Of a stretch of 64,000 nt of DNA, positions 35,491 through 46,890 are shown piece by piece. The notes beneath the pieces are model-generated. The model was not told where the DNA came from, did not search any database, and worked only from the letters and a program-made list of their open reading frames with translations. This DNA is from Azolla caroliniana (Eukaryota; Polypodiophyta): NCBI GenBank assembly GCA_043228905.1, contig JBHGNT010000003.1:2108001-2172000 (forward strand). Direction: 5' to 3'. The translations under genes were made by a program, and so were the position numbers. Each line of letters begins with the position of its first letter. Position 1 is the first letter of the stretch.

Positions 35491-36464
35491 GTGGACATGA
35501 AGAAGGCTGAACACAAATCTACCCTCAAAAAAAGTAAAGTGATTGGGTTTGTTCCACATACACTGTTCGAGGTGAAGCCCCAATCATATTGGCCCTCAAT
35601 CTTGACCATCGGTCCATTGTATCAAAACCTCGAGCTTTCCCCTATGGATAGATGTAAGGCCCTTTGCGTGAAAAATTCATGGATCGACATCATTGGAATA
35701 TCAAATGTGGGAGAGATCATGAAAGAACTAATCCCCGGCCCCCATTAACTCAGCAACATCTGTTTCGGCCTCCTTACATACAACATTGAGTCCCTCGGAC
35801 TTCTGGTTACTGTTAATACCATCTTCATTCTACCGAGCTGCGAAAACCTACTAGTCAAAGTAGATCCTTGCAACTCCCCAACATTCTGAAGGGAAGAAAA
35901 AAGAGCAACAAGAAAGCTTGCCAGCCTTCCGGCCTCCTATCGGCATGTGAGCTCTCGAAAGCCGGCATCCGATTCAAGGCTCATGAAGGTAACACATCGG
36001 TGATCAAGTACCACGAGAGAAAATGCTGGCTCAATCTTCCACGGCTTGTTGTGTTTGATGGCACAGAGGATATCCTGAGGAACCTCATTGCACATGAACA
36101 AACCTCCAAAGAAGGAGGTGAGGTTTGTGGATATGCCATGATCATGGACTCACTCATCGACACGCAAGAAGATATCGCCTTCTTGACTCGGGCCAAAATA
36201 TTAGAGAACAACCTCGGCTGCGACGAGAGGTTAGTCCAGCTGTGGAATGACATGTGCATCAACATCTCAGAGGAATCATACACAAGGATTTGGGGAAACA
36301 TGATCAAAGAGATAATGGAACACCACAGGATCCATTGGCATGTCTTGGATGTGGAGTTTCGTGCACAGTTTTGTTCTCAACCATGGTTATGGATGTCGGT
36401 CATGGCTATGGTGATACTTCTCATCCTTTCATTATTGCAGACAACCTTTACAAATTTAGGTTAA
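35491..36464 (+). pseudogene. DUF247 pseudogene, copy F
   Basis: A near-identical duplicate of copy C from codon AEHKSTLKKSKVIGF onward, but lacking the N-terminal start and the (GAA)n tract. It shares the same TAA after LIPGPH (about 35746) and the same large internal deletion. The C-terminal half (MQLPNILKG at 35868) is open to the natural stop, including PWLWMSVMAMVILLILSLLQ, so the nonsense codon of copy C arose after the duplication. No protein of normal length can be made. Confidence 0.9.
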
Positions 36465-38298
36465 AATATCCTAATCCTGATCCCTTGTTCTAGTAGAGAC
36501 ACTCCTTGGATGTTAGAATCAAATCTGTTGGATTGATGGCATTGCTAGGTTTAAATATCCTAATCCAGATCCCTTGTTCCAGTAGAAAAGCTCATTGGAT
36601 GATAGAACCAACTCTGTTGGATTGAAGGCATATGAGCTAATTGTAGAATATCATGTGGTATTTTCCTCTAAGATGTCTGTTTGTCTTGTAGCATATGCCA
36701 TTTGATTATGACATATGTTTGTCTTGTACCAATGAATCTAAAAGACACATTCTCACGCGAATAATCTTTAAATCTGTAGCCATGACTTGGCATAGGCATT
36801 CAATAACATCACAACTTAAGGGAAGTTAGATAGATACCTGAACCAAAAATTATAACCTAGATCAAGTCAACAAAATCACAAGGATATGACAACATAAGAG
36901 GTGGATGTTAATGCATGGATTGCCCAACTTTGCTTGCACAAATTTTTTTGATGTTGAACATCCAAATCAATCTTCATTAATACTGTAGGTGAGAGCAATT
37001 CCCCACTGATGCAGAACTTTATAATGTATTATTGTTAGAAAGAAAATTGGAGGTTAGAACTTTGGCTATCCCACGATGTTCCCATTTGAATCTCACAATG
37101 CAATATCTTGAACTCCAATAATAAGAGTATGCCATTAATTTAGGACATAAATTTTGAACGTGGTAGCATATCATCATTATGTTGCCATGTGTTGTATGCC
37201 TAACATCTAAAACAATATCTTTGAGAAATAGGCGTGAGAATTTTAAAAATAATGAAGTAGGAGCTTCTTGATGCATTTTTGTTTCAAGAGCAATGGGAAC
37301 CTGGTGTATAAAATCTTGATTCCATTATATCAGTGTAAAACTTCCTAGTTAATGGTAAAAGAAATCAACCTTTCATTCATAGGTGAGCACCTTGACCATA
37401 CATATGTTTCCTTCCATGATACATCTATTAATGCTAACAACGCGATGAACAAAGTAATCCCAGCGGACCCCATGATTTTGGCAAGCCAAGAACTCCTAGC
37501 CTTCCCATGGAGGATGCAAATTACCTTTTTGTAAAGTCTCATATATCCATCAATGATAAAACTCGAATTATGATAACAATACCATATCATGATCACCATC
37601 TCATAGTAGACCCACCCGATCACAACATATTTGTCTTTATAACATATCCCCTAGTTTTAGTATTCCTTGGCATAAGGTTGACTAATATCATATTTGGTTC
37701 TACTGTCTACACACATCTCTCTACCTCGCTACCTACTTATAAGCTACTTACCTACTCATAAAGAGTTAGTTACACTTTATTATTGTCCTTGCAAATATGA
37801 CCTAGGGTATCATCTCAAATAAAGTGAAACCATAAAGTAAACCTTTTGCATATTTCAACGTTTTCCCCTTTGTTTTCCGGTTATACTTGATCCATGGGGT
37901 GCCATACACCTCATATACACCTCCAATCTCTAAAAACCCAATAGATACCAATGAATGGTTCATGAATCATCAACATCATATCTCAGAACTAAATACTACT
38001 TAGATTAGGAGTCTTCCATTCCCTAGTGTGTTCTGCCAAGAAAGTAAAGTACCAAAGTTTGTGTCAACAAGAAGAAGAAAATGATGATGATGATGATGAA
38101 GAAGAAAATGATGATGATGATAGAGACAGGGCCAAAACTTGAGACAACTCCAATCTCTAAAAACTGAATAAATACCAATGAATGGTTCATGAATCATCAA
38201 CATCATATCTCAGAACTAAATTCTACTTAGATTAGGAGTCTTTCATCCCCTAGTGTATTGTGCCAAGAAAGTAAAGTACTAAAGTTTGTGTCAACAAC
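35499..38298 (+). repeat. segmental duplication, second copy (partner 25355-28138)
   Basis: Direct repeat of the copy C block at an offset of 10,144-10,153 bp. It covers the C-terminal two thirds of the DUF247 pseudogene and the whole downstream flank. It ends in the (GAA)n tract before copy G. Confidence 0.95.
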
Positions 38299-38327
38299 AA
38301 GGGAAGAAGAAGAAGAAGAAGAAGAAG
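36465..38327. other. flank between copies F and G
   Basis: Same content as 26321-28168: array flank, no gene. A (GAT/GAA)-rich low-complexity stretch at 38068-38125 is longer than in the partner copy. A (GAA)n tract at 38300-38327 precedes the copy G start. Confidence 0.65.
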
Positions 38328-38884
38328 ATGATGATGATGACTCATAAGGCCTCCCATGGGAAACAAATGGCACAACATCTACATCCATATTATCCCATCC
38401 CTACAATCCATAACTTCCCCATTGAGCAACCTCATCAAACCAACCTCAACATAGAAGAATGGAAAAACTACATGAAGGTAGAGATCGAGAAGGTCGAACA
38501 CAAATCTACGTTCGAAAAACATAAACTGATCGGGTTTGTCCCATGTGCACTGTTCGAGGTGAAGCCACAATCATATTGCCCGCGGATCCTGACCATCGGT
38601 CCTTTGTATCAAAACCTTGAGCCTTCCCCAATTGATAGATGCAAAGCCCTTTGCGTGAAGGAATTCATGGAAAGGCATAAGATGTGGGATCTCGAAACGC
38701 TCATGAAAGATGTTATCCACGAGCCTCCGGAACTTAGGGACATCTATTTCGGCCTTAGCCCGGCTTACAACTTCGATTCCCTGAGACTTCTGGTCACTAT
38801 TGATACCCTCTTCATTCACGAATTCTTGCTGTTTATGAGCAAGGATTGGCCTGACTCCAAAGATAAGGAGAAGAAGAGTGGGTT
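38328..38884 (+). pseudogene. DUF247 copy G, N-terminal part, cut by copia (G-N)
   Basis: Open frame MMMMTHKASHGKQMAQHLHP with KLIGFVPCALFEVKPQSYCP, LTIGPLYQNLEPSPIDRCKA, YFGLSPAYNFDSLRLLVTID and HEFLLFMSKDWPDSKDKEKK. DUF247 homology stops after KKSG at about 38884. The frame then reads by chance for 16 codons into copia reverse transcriptase sequence. The missing C-terminal part is most likely the fragment at 46890-45976 on the other strand (H-C); about 46 codons are lost between them. Confidence 0.88.
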
Positions 38885-39250
38885 CTGGCGGTGGCTGCGG
38901 CAAGGGTGTGGCATCTTCACCAGATGGATGTGAAGAACGCCTTCCTTCAAGGAGAGCTTGAAGAAGAAGTCTTTATGACTCAGCCCACCGGATTTCAATC
39001 GGAGATGAACAAGTCGGCGGTATGCCGACTGAAGAAGTCGCTTTACGGCTTGAAGCAAGCCCCCGAGCCTGGAACTCGAAGATCACGCACCGGTTGTGTA
39101 AGCTGGGGTTTGCTGTCTCTAAGTCAGACTCTTCGTTGTTCATCCGGCAAGGCTCTGACGGTCCGGTATGTATACTCTTGTATGTGGATGATTTAGTCAT
39201 CACCGGACCGGGTATACTCTTGTATGTGGATGATTTAGTCCCGGAACTGC
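38885..39250 (+). pseudogene. copia RT fragment joined to DUF247 copy G
   Basis: Encodes [37 protein letters not shown] and, after a one-base deletion near 39066, the LGFAVSKSDSSLFIR and LLYVDDLVITGPG blocks. A 29-bp stretch around tatactcttgtatgtggatg is tandemly doubled at 39170-39240. It breaks off at 39240-39250. It is closely similar to the RT parts at 40800-41200 and 47990-47680 (minus). Confidence 0.85.
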
Positions 39251-39390
39251 TGTCGGCACACTCATCGTGCCTCCGTTCCTGCTCTTGCCGACTGCCTCCA
39301 TTGCGTGCCGACCCACCTCTTCCACCACGCCCACATTGCCGATCCGTTCCCGTGTACAACATTCGGCTGTCCGGGGATGCACTGGTAGAT
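39243..39390 (-). pseudogene. possible inverted copia gag scrap
   Basis: On the minus strand a Gly/Arg-rich stretch (CGRGGRGGSARNGGSRQEQE) is reminiscent of the linker preceding the zinc knuckle in copia gag. It lies between an RT piece and an integrase piece, both in plus orientation. Composition is the only evidence. Confidence 0.3.
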
Positions 39391-42071
39391 GCACCGGCGT
39401 GAGCGATTTGGACAGAAAGGGAAGCTGATGAACGTATTACACGTTCCGACAATCACGAAGAACCTGGTGACCGTCGGTCAGATTGTCGACCAGGGGATGC
39501 AGGTGCGGTTTACGCACCTCGGGTGCTTCATTGAGGATGAGGGCGAAGTCATTGCGCAAGGGCGTAGAGACGGGAGGATGTTTATCCTCAACACCAATGA
39601 CTTTGGCACCGCTCTGTTCGCGGTCGAGTCGGACATCGACATGTGGCACAAGCGGATAAACCACGTCAACTACCGGAGGCTTCAAGACCTGCAAACGAAA
39701 CAAGTCGTTTTCAGTTTGCCGAAGTTCAGCGGCCGGAGAGCCGAAATTTGTGAAGCCTGCCAACTTGGGAAGCAACACCGGCTTCCATTCCCCACCGAAT
39801 GGAACCGGAGCCGTAACAAGCTCGATCTCATCCATTCGGATGTGTGGGGACCGACACAAAGTATAAGCCTTGGCAGAAGCCGATACTTCGTCTCCTTCAT
39901 CGACGACTATACTCGACATACTTGGATCTACCTCATTGAGCGGAAGAGCGAAGTCTTCGACTGTTTCCGGAGCCTCCAGAAGATGGTGGAACGGGAATCG
40001 GAGAGGAAGATCAAATGCCTTCGGTTGGATGGCAGGAAGGAATATTTTTCCGGCCAATTCACTAGTTATCTGCAACAGAAGGGAATTCCGCGAGAGTTCA
40101 GCTGCAGATACACACCGGTGCAAAACGGTGTGGCCGAAAGGAAGAACCGGACACTCGTCGAAGCGGCAAGGGCAATGCTAGAGGAGAAGAGCATGCCCCG
40201 GTTCTACTGGGCGGAGGCGGTCCGGACGACCGTCTACATTCAAAACCGCATTGGTGACAAGGTGTCAGCTCATGAGCTGTATTTCGGGCGCAAGCCGAAC
40301 TTAAGACACCTTCGGATATTTGGCAGCATAGCGTATGTGCATGTGTCGGATCAGAAGCGGAGAAAGCTAGATGCAAAATCGGAAAAATGCATCCTAGTTG
40401 GCTATGCTCAAGAGCAAAAAGGGTATAAGTGCTATAACCCCCGGACGAAGGAAGTCCGAGTTAGCCGGGATGTCGAGTTCGATGAATCGGCATCCTGGTA
40501 CTCCGTACCGACTCCGACTTCCGATCCCGACCCAATGTCGAAAGATCAGGCCAGTGGGCCTGAATCAGCCCTGGCAAAGGATGATGAAGCCGGGACTCAA
40601 GATGAGAGTCCGGAATCATTACGGTTGAGTGGACTGAACGAGCGACTGAGTCGGTTGGACCAGTCGGATGAAGAGACGGCAAGTGGTGGAGACTCTGCCG
40701 TGCTCTCCCTGCGCAAGGAACCGAGGAAACGGTTCACGCGCAAAGAGAAGGGGAAGAGGAAGATGCTGGAATTCGAAACCGGCAAGGGGGTGGCATCTTC
40801 ACCAAATGGATGTGAAGAACGCCTTCCTTCAAGGAGAGCTTGAAGAAGAACTCTTTATGACAAAGCCCCCCGGATTTCAATCGGAGATGAACAAGTCGGC
40901 GGTATGCCGACTGAAGAAGTCTCTTTACGGCTTGAAGCAAGCCCCCCAAGCCTGGAACTCGAAGATCACGCACCGGTTACGTAAGCTGGGGTTTGCTGTC
41001 TCTAAGTCAGACTCTTCGTTGTTCATCCGGCCAGGCTCTGACGGTCCGGTATGTATACTCTTGTATGTGGATGATTTAGTCATCACCGGACCGGGTCTTC
41101 CCGAAATCAACCGCGTCAAGTCCCAGTTGTCGGACGCATTCGAAATGAAGGACCTGGGGGACCTTCATTATTTTCTTGGGATCGAAGTGATCCGGACCCC
41201 CGACGACAGATTGCTCTCACAACGACATTACGTGTTGAATATGTTGTATAAATTCGGCATGACGGATTGCCGACCTGTCTCCACACCCCTGGACCGGAAC
41301 CAGAAACTCCGTCCCAACTCCGGACCGGCCTACAATGAGAAACGGTTCCGACAGGTTGTCGGAAGCCTGATCTACTTAACCATCACCCGACCCGACATCA
41401 GCTATCCGGTCGGCATGGTAAGTTAGTTCATGCAGAAGCCGACCGTGGAGCACCTTCAGTGCGCACAACGAATATTACGGTATGTCAGCGGCACTAAGGA
41501 CCGGGGACTGCTATACCGGCGAGGTATACCCGAAGAGCTTGTCGGTTACACAGATGCTGATTGGGCCGGCGATGCGTCTGATCGCCGCTCCACTTCCGGA
41601 TACATGTTCTCCATAGGTAGCGCGGCCGTTGCGTGGAGCAGCAAGAAGCAACCCACCGTGGCTTTGTCAAGCACTGAGGCTGAGTACCGGGCCGTTACTG
41701 TTGCCACTTGTGAAGCCATCTGACTTCGGCGACTGCTGCGAGACTTGCGGATCGAGGTACCGACCCCAATCCCGATTTACTGCGATAACATGAGCAGCCT
41801 GCAGCTCGCCAGGAACCCTGTGTTCCATGCTCGCACAAAGCACATCGAGGTGCACTACCACTTCGTGCGTGAGCGGGTCCTGAGCGGTGAAGTTGACCTA
41901 CGGTATGTTCATACGGATCGGCAAGTTGCCGACATCTTCACCAAGCCGCTCGGATCGGACAAGTTGCAGCACTTTACCGACATGCTTGGTATTCAGCATC
42001 TCGACGTGCCGCACGGGGAGAAGCAAGGGCAAAGTCTCTACCGAAACGGGCAAAGGCCAAAGAACTGTTGA
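39391..42071 (+). pseudogene. Ty1/copia pol: integrase, truncated RT, RNase H
   Basis: The integrase part is open (39389-40843): pre-integrase LHVPTITKNLVTVGQIVDQG, zinc site H..C..C (MWHKRINH ... CEACQLGKQH), catalytic D in LDLIHSDVWGP, D in CLRLDGRKEYFS, E in VAERKNRTL. A deletion of about 100 codons removes the RT start: after FETGKG the sequence enters RT at [13 protein letters not shown] one frame off (about 40790). RT continues with LLYVDDLVITGPG (41060-41095) and LGIEVIRTPD. RNase H follows with YTDADWAGD, ALSSTEAEYRAV and HIEVHYHFVRE. TAG at 41424-41426 and TGA at 41721-41723 break it. The protease is absent. Cannot be autonomous. Confidence 0.9.
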
Positions 42072-42753
42072 ACCCGTCGGTAAGAGGAGAACCGGAAGAA
42101 GAGGAGAGAAGAAGATGAAGGAAGCCGAGTCGACGAAGGAAGTCGACACATCCGAACAGGTCGGAGCAAGCGACTGTGAAGAAGAGTTGTGCACTCAGGA
42201 AGAGAAGTGCATGCTATGCGGAGGTCATCACGACGGTACTGACCATGATGCGGAGTCGAATGAGGAATTCGATTTCTGTTCACCGGTTGAAGAAGCCGAG
42301 GGAAGCATGGAGAAGGCCAAGACTCGGAAGTGGTCAGATGTGGTGAGAGGCCTGAAGCCGGAAGCCGAATCGGAGTGTACCGATTCGGACAAGAGTTGGA
42401 ACGAGTCGGAGACAGCTGACTCGGACCAACAAATGGATCCGGATGAGTTGAATCGACTGAAGGCCAAGGGGACACGGACACAGCGGAAGTCGATGCCATC
42501 GTGGGAGAACCGACGGATCGGCAAGTGCCGGAGTCACAGCAACGTGAGTGCTGAGATGGGCCTATTGAGCAGACATGCCGACCGAGAGGGTCGAGGCGCG
42601 CAGAACCAAAGGGGTCGCGGCAAACGGGACCGGACCGGACGAGGAGCGCGAGCAAGGCGGAGTGACGCCAGGAGAAGTCGGTTGGAAGAACCGACTTCCA
42701 CAGAGTTCGACACTACGACCGTAGCTCAGGTTGAGCTTGAGGGGGAGTGTTGA
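42072..42753 (+). CDS. extra 3' ORF of the copia element, between pol and LTR
   Basis: The frame opened at 41887 stays open for about 225 codons beyond the pol stop. The product is first acidic (EAESTKEVDTSEQVGASDCE), then has a Cys/His cluster CMLCGGHHDGTDHD, and ends very Arg-rich (GRGKRDRTGRGARARRSDAR) before the polypurine tract. I recognise no domain. Some plant copia lineages (Sireviruses) carry an additional ORF in this place. Whether this frame was ever translated is unknown; it has no clear start of its own and could be fortuitous in CG-rich DNA. Confidence 0.4.
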
Positions 42754-43075
42754 GCGGCAAGGTCAACCGGAGCCGGATCGGCTGAATAAGCCGGAGCCAG
42801 TAAGCGAGACGGATCGGGCGAAACGGATTGGTATTACGGTGAGCAACCGAACCGGCAAGCAGTGGAGGCCGGGTGCAATCCGTAACCGGAAGTCCAATCG
42901 AAAGCCTAGTATAGGATAGACTACTAGGTAGCTATAGTCTCGTAGTAAGTGTCAGATGCTCGTGTGAGCATTGAAGTATATGGTACTTCTGTCAGTCCCA
43001 AGAGGACTTGTATAAATAGTGCTACTTAGCACAATGTGTGTACAAAGTTTTGATATAATTTTGAAATTGTGTTCT

Positions 43076-43122
<47 letters not shown>

Positions 43123-43161
43123 TGTTCTCTGTTTTACGCTTCCGCAAACACTTACGTTCAC
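42748..43161 (+). repeat. copia 3' LTR
   Basis: Preceded by a polypurine tract (tgagggggag, 42738-42747). The LTR opens TGTTGAGCGGCAAGG, has a TATAAATA box at 43011-43018 and a (CT)n tract at 43077-43119, and ends near ...acgttcaca at 43161, where a short repeat (gttaagcctaaaccg type, inverted) and DUF247 copy D' begin. No matching 5' LTR is present. Confidence 0.75.
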
Positions 43162-43209
43162 AAGGTTTGAGAAGCCCAAAACGGTTTAGGCTTAACTTGT
43201 TTGACTAAA

Positions 43210-44258
43210 GTGTTGGTGCATATGACATTCCACATCTGAACCAACCTCTCATGGCTCTCGAGGTGGTTCTCTAATACTTTGGCGTGAGTCAAGATTGCGA
43301 CATCTTCTTGCGTGTCAATGAGTAGGATCATGATTATGGCATACAATCTGAAGTCAAATCTTTCTTGGGAGATTTGTTCATGTGTGATGAGGTTCCTCAA
43401 CACATCCTTTGTGTTGTTACCTTCACAAGCCTTTGAATCGGATGCTGGCTGGAGGTGGACACCGTGATTTTTGCTCCTTTTCAATCCCCGGTTGGAACAT
43501 GTGCCAGGTTTAGAGTGTTCAGTTGTCTTTGGGAGGCAGGTGGTGTACATCTTGCTCTTTTTCCATCCCCATAGTAGAATGTACGTGAGTTGCAAGCTCA
43601 GGCAATCAAGAAGATGCTCTCAGTTAACAAGATTTTTACCTCCATGTGTTGGTCCTGTTTCATTATCCTGCATTTACAGTGAGAAAGACTTTAGTCTCAG
43701 GCTTGCTTCCCTTATATTTCATTATCCTCCCATTCACGAAACCTGCCCATGAGGAATGGATTGTACGAAAGCTTCAAGCATTCCAAGTCCAGATCTTTCT
43801 CTGTGAAGTCAGGAAATTCATTTGGGATATTTATCATTTCCTTTTTCTCTTTCGGGATATTTATAATTTTCTTTAGAAATGACATGGGAATCTGGTTACC
43901 TATCAGCAGCAAGTCCCTCCATATCTGGGATTTCATAATTTCATTGTTGATGAAGGTGTACAAATATCCACTCTTTTAACATCAAGAATTCGTGAATGAA
44001 GATAGTATCAACATTGACCAAAAGTTGAAGGGACTCAACGTTTTAACTTGGATCCGCGAGCAATATGAGTGTGGCTTCACCTCGAACAGTGCCTTGGGGA
44101 CAAACCCGATCACTTTATGTTTTAGGAACGTACATTTGTGTTCAGCCTTAATGTAGTATTTCAATTCTTCTGGCTTAAGGTTTGGTTTGATGAAGTTGTG
44201 CAATAGGAAAGTTATTGATAGTAGGGATAGGATAATATGGATGTAGATGTTGTGCCAT
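43210..44258 (-). pseudogene. DUF247 pseudogene, copy D' (minus)
   Basis: From 44258 downward: MAQHLHPYYPIPTINNFPIA, frameshift, then KHKVIGFVPKALFEVKPHSY with the same internal deletion as copy D, then MYTFINNEIMKSQIWRDLLL, the duplicated MINIPNE segment and MGRFREWEDN. Unlike D it continues, through frameshifts, into WGWKKSKMYTTCLPKTTEHS, LRNLITHEQISQERFDF and ENHLESHERLVQMWN, and is cut at about 43210 by a short repeat next to the copia LTR. It is an inverted, recent duplicate of copy D. The usual (GAA)n tract before the ATG is missing. Confidence 0.87.
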
Positions 44259-45975
44259 TTGTTTCTTTACTTTCTTGACACAATAAAGCAGGGGATGGAA
44301 GACTCCTAATCTGGGTAGCATTCAGTTCTGAGATGTGATGTTGATGATTCATGAGCCATCCATTGGTATTTATTGGGTTTTTAGAGTTTGGAATGGCCTC
44401 ATGTTTTGTCCGTTTATCTACATATGGGGTGTACGGAACCCCATGAATCTAGTATGACAAGAAAACAAAGGGGAAAGCCTTGAAATATCCAAAAGTTTTT
44501 CATTATGGTATCACATTGTTTGAGATGATACCCTCGATCAATCTCTCTCATCCGTCATGTTTGCGACGACAATAATAAATTCTACCTATATCTCAATGAG
44601 AGGTAAATAGCTTGTAAGTAGGTGGCTAGATAGAGGGATGTACGTAGAGCCAAAAATCATGTTAGTCAACCTTATGTGGGATACTAACCCTAGTGCATAT
44701 GTGATAAAGACAAATATGTCATGATCAAGTGGGTCTGCTATGAGATGATGAGATCATGATATGTATTGTTATCATTGATAGTTTTTATGAGACTTTACAA
44801 AAAGGTAACTGGCATCCTCTATGGGAAGGTTAAACTTATGAGTTGTTGGCTTGCCAAAATCATGTGCTTCACTAGGATTACTTTGTTCATCGCATTAATA
44901 GATGTACCATGTAAGTAAACATATCTATGGTCAAGGTGCTCACCTATGAATAAAAAGTTGATTTATTTTGCCATTAAGTAGGAAGTTTTACATTCATATT
45001 ACGGAATCAAGATTTTATACACCAAGTTCTGATGGCTCTTGAAACAAAAATGCATCAAGAAGCTCCTACTGCATAATTTTTAAAATCCTAATGCTTATTT
45101 CTCAACAATTGTTGTTTTTTATGTTGCGAACATCGTGTAATTTATTTAAATGGTCGATGCATCTTTTCAGATATAGTGTAGAATACAGGCAGCATTATGA
45201 TGATATGTGACTATGTTCAAAATTAATGTCATATTCTTATTATTGTACTACAAGATATTGCATTGTGAGCTTCAGATGGAACACATCGTGGGATAGCCAA
45301 ATTTCTAACCTCAAATTGTTCTCACCTACAAGATTAATGAAGGTTGATTTGGATGTTCAACATCAACTTTTGTGTGCAATCATGCCTAAAAGTTCTAATA
45401 AATATCATCGTGGAGACTATTAAGCAATGCATACATTAATGTTCATCTCTATTGTGGTCATCTCCTTGTCATTTTCTATACTTGACCTAGGTTATAATTT
45501 TTAGTTGAAGTATCTATCTAACATCCAGTAAGTTGGGATGTTATTGAATGTCTATGCCATGTTATTGCTACAAAAAATATTTTTCACGTGATAATATGTC
45601 TTTTAGGTTCATTGGTAAGGCATGACTAATCATTAAGAATAATAATGTGATGATGAATTAAAAACAACAGTGTTTTTCATAATCAAATGACATAAGCTAT
45701 AAGGTAAATATACATCTACTCAAAGAAGGATATATTAATGTCTTCTAAGAGCAAATTTGGCCCATTAGACAATTGGTTACAAGAAAATGGGATGTGTACC
45801 CAATCATCGAAAAGAAAAAGAAAAAGAAAATTACAATAAACATGGATAAAAGAATTCTAGAATAAGAGGAAAATTCCACATAATATTGTACTATGAGCTT
45901 CTCCATATGCAAGAGATTTGGTTCTAATATCCAATGAGCTTCTCCATTGGAACAGGGGATTAGGATTAGGAGATT
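44259..45975. other. array flank between H-C and D' (minus orientation)
   Basis: Inverted version of the flank behind copy E: conserved module near 44855, and the LINE tail at 45725-45870 in minus orientation. No gene recognised. Confidence 0.65.
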
Positions 45976-46890
45976 TCAATAAAAACCTATCAATGTATAG
46001 ATTGTCTGCAATAATGCAAGGATGAGAAGTATCATCGCAGCAAAGGCTGACATCCATAACCATGGCCGAGAGAAAAACTGTGCACGAAACTGCACATACA
46101 AGACACGCCAATGCATCCTATAGTGTTCCATGATCTCGTTGATCATTCCTTTAAATTTCTCTGGATTCGATCCCTCCGAGGTGTTGATGCACATGTCATT
46201 CCACATCTGGACTAACCTCTCGTCGCTCCCCAGGTGGTTCTCTAATAGTTTGGCCCGAGTCAAGATGGTGACATCTTCTTGCGTGTCGATGAGTGAGTCC
46301 ATGATCATGGCATATCCACAAACCTCACCTCCTTCTTTGGAGGTTTGTTCATGTGCAATGAGGTTCCTCAAGATATCCTCTGTGCCATCATACACAACAA
46401 GCCGTGGAAGATCGAGTCGACTTTTTCGGTCGTGGTACTTGATCACCGATGTGTTACCTTCGCGAGCTTTGAATCGGATGCCAGCTTTAATGAGCTCAGA
46501 TGCCGGCTGGAGGCGGCCACCGTGATTGTTGCTCTTTTTTGATCCCCAGTTGAAACAGGTGCCAGGTTTAGAGTGTCCAGGTTTCTTGGGGAGGCAATCA
46601 GTGTACATCTTGCTCTTTTTCCATCCCCTTTGTAAAATCTCCGGACGTTGCAAGCATCTACTTCCATTCGTAGATTTTCGCGGCTCCATAGGTTGTGTGC
46701 ACGAAACATATAGGCAATCGAGTAGATGCTCAGAGTTAAGAAGATTTTTGTCCCCTTGCGTCCGCTTTGCTTGCTTGTATTTTGTTTCATTATCTCCTTG
46801 CTTCCCTTGTGTATTATTATCCTCCGATTTAAACCTGCCCATGAGAAATGGATCGTTTGCCGAAACAAAATATTTCAAGCATTTCAGGAG
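45976..46890 (-). pseudogene. DUF247 C-terminal part (H-C), minus strand, cut by copia
   Basis: Open from ELLKCLKYFVSANDPFLMGR at 46890 to the natural stop. It contains EHLLDCLYVSC, NTSVIKYHDRKSRLDLPRLV, YDGTEDILRNLIAHEQTSKE, NHLGSDERLVQMWNDMCIN and the terminal helix (AAMILLILALLQTIYTLIGF). The N-terminal 220 or so codons are missing; copia RNase H sequence begins immediately upstream at 46891. It closely resembles copy E and shares its LINE tail 100-120 bp after the stop. It is probably the other half of copy G. Confidence 0.88.

Noticed and set aside
38973-39452. 159-aa minus-strand ORF
   Set aside because: Mostly antisense of copia RT and integrase sequence; only a short Gly/Arg-rich part is kept as a tentative gag scrap.
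39437-40123. 228-aa minus-strand ORF
   Set aside because: Exact antisense of the copia integrase frame, whose catalytic motifs are on the plus strand.
42038-42655. 205-aa minus-strand ORF opposite the extra copia ORF
   Set aside because: Antisense shadow in CG-rich sequence; no start context or motif.
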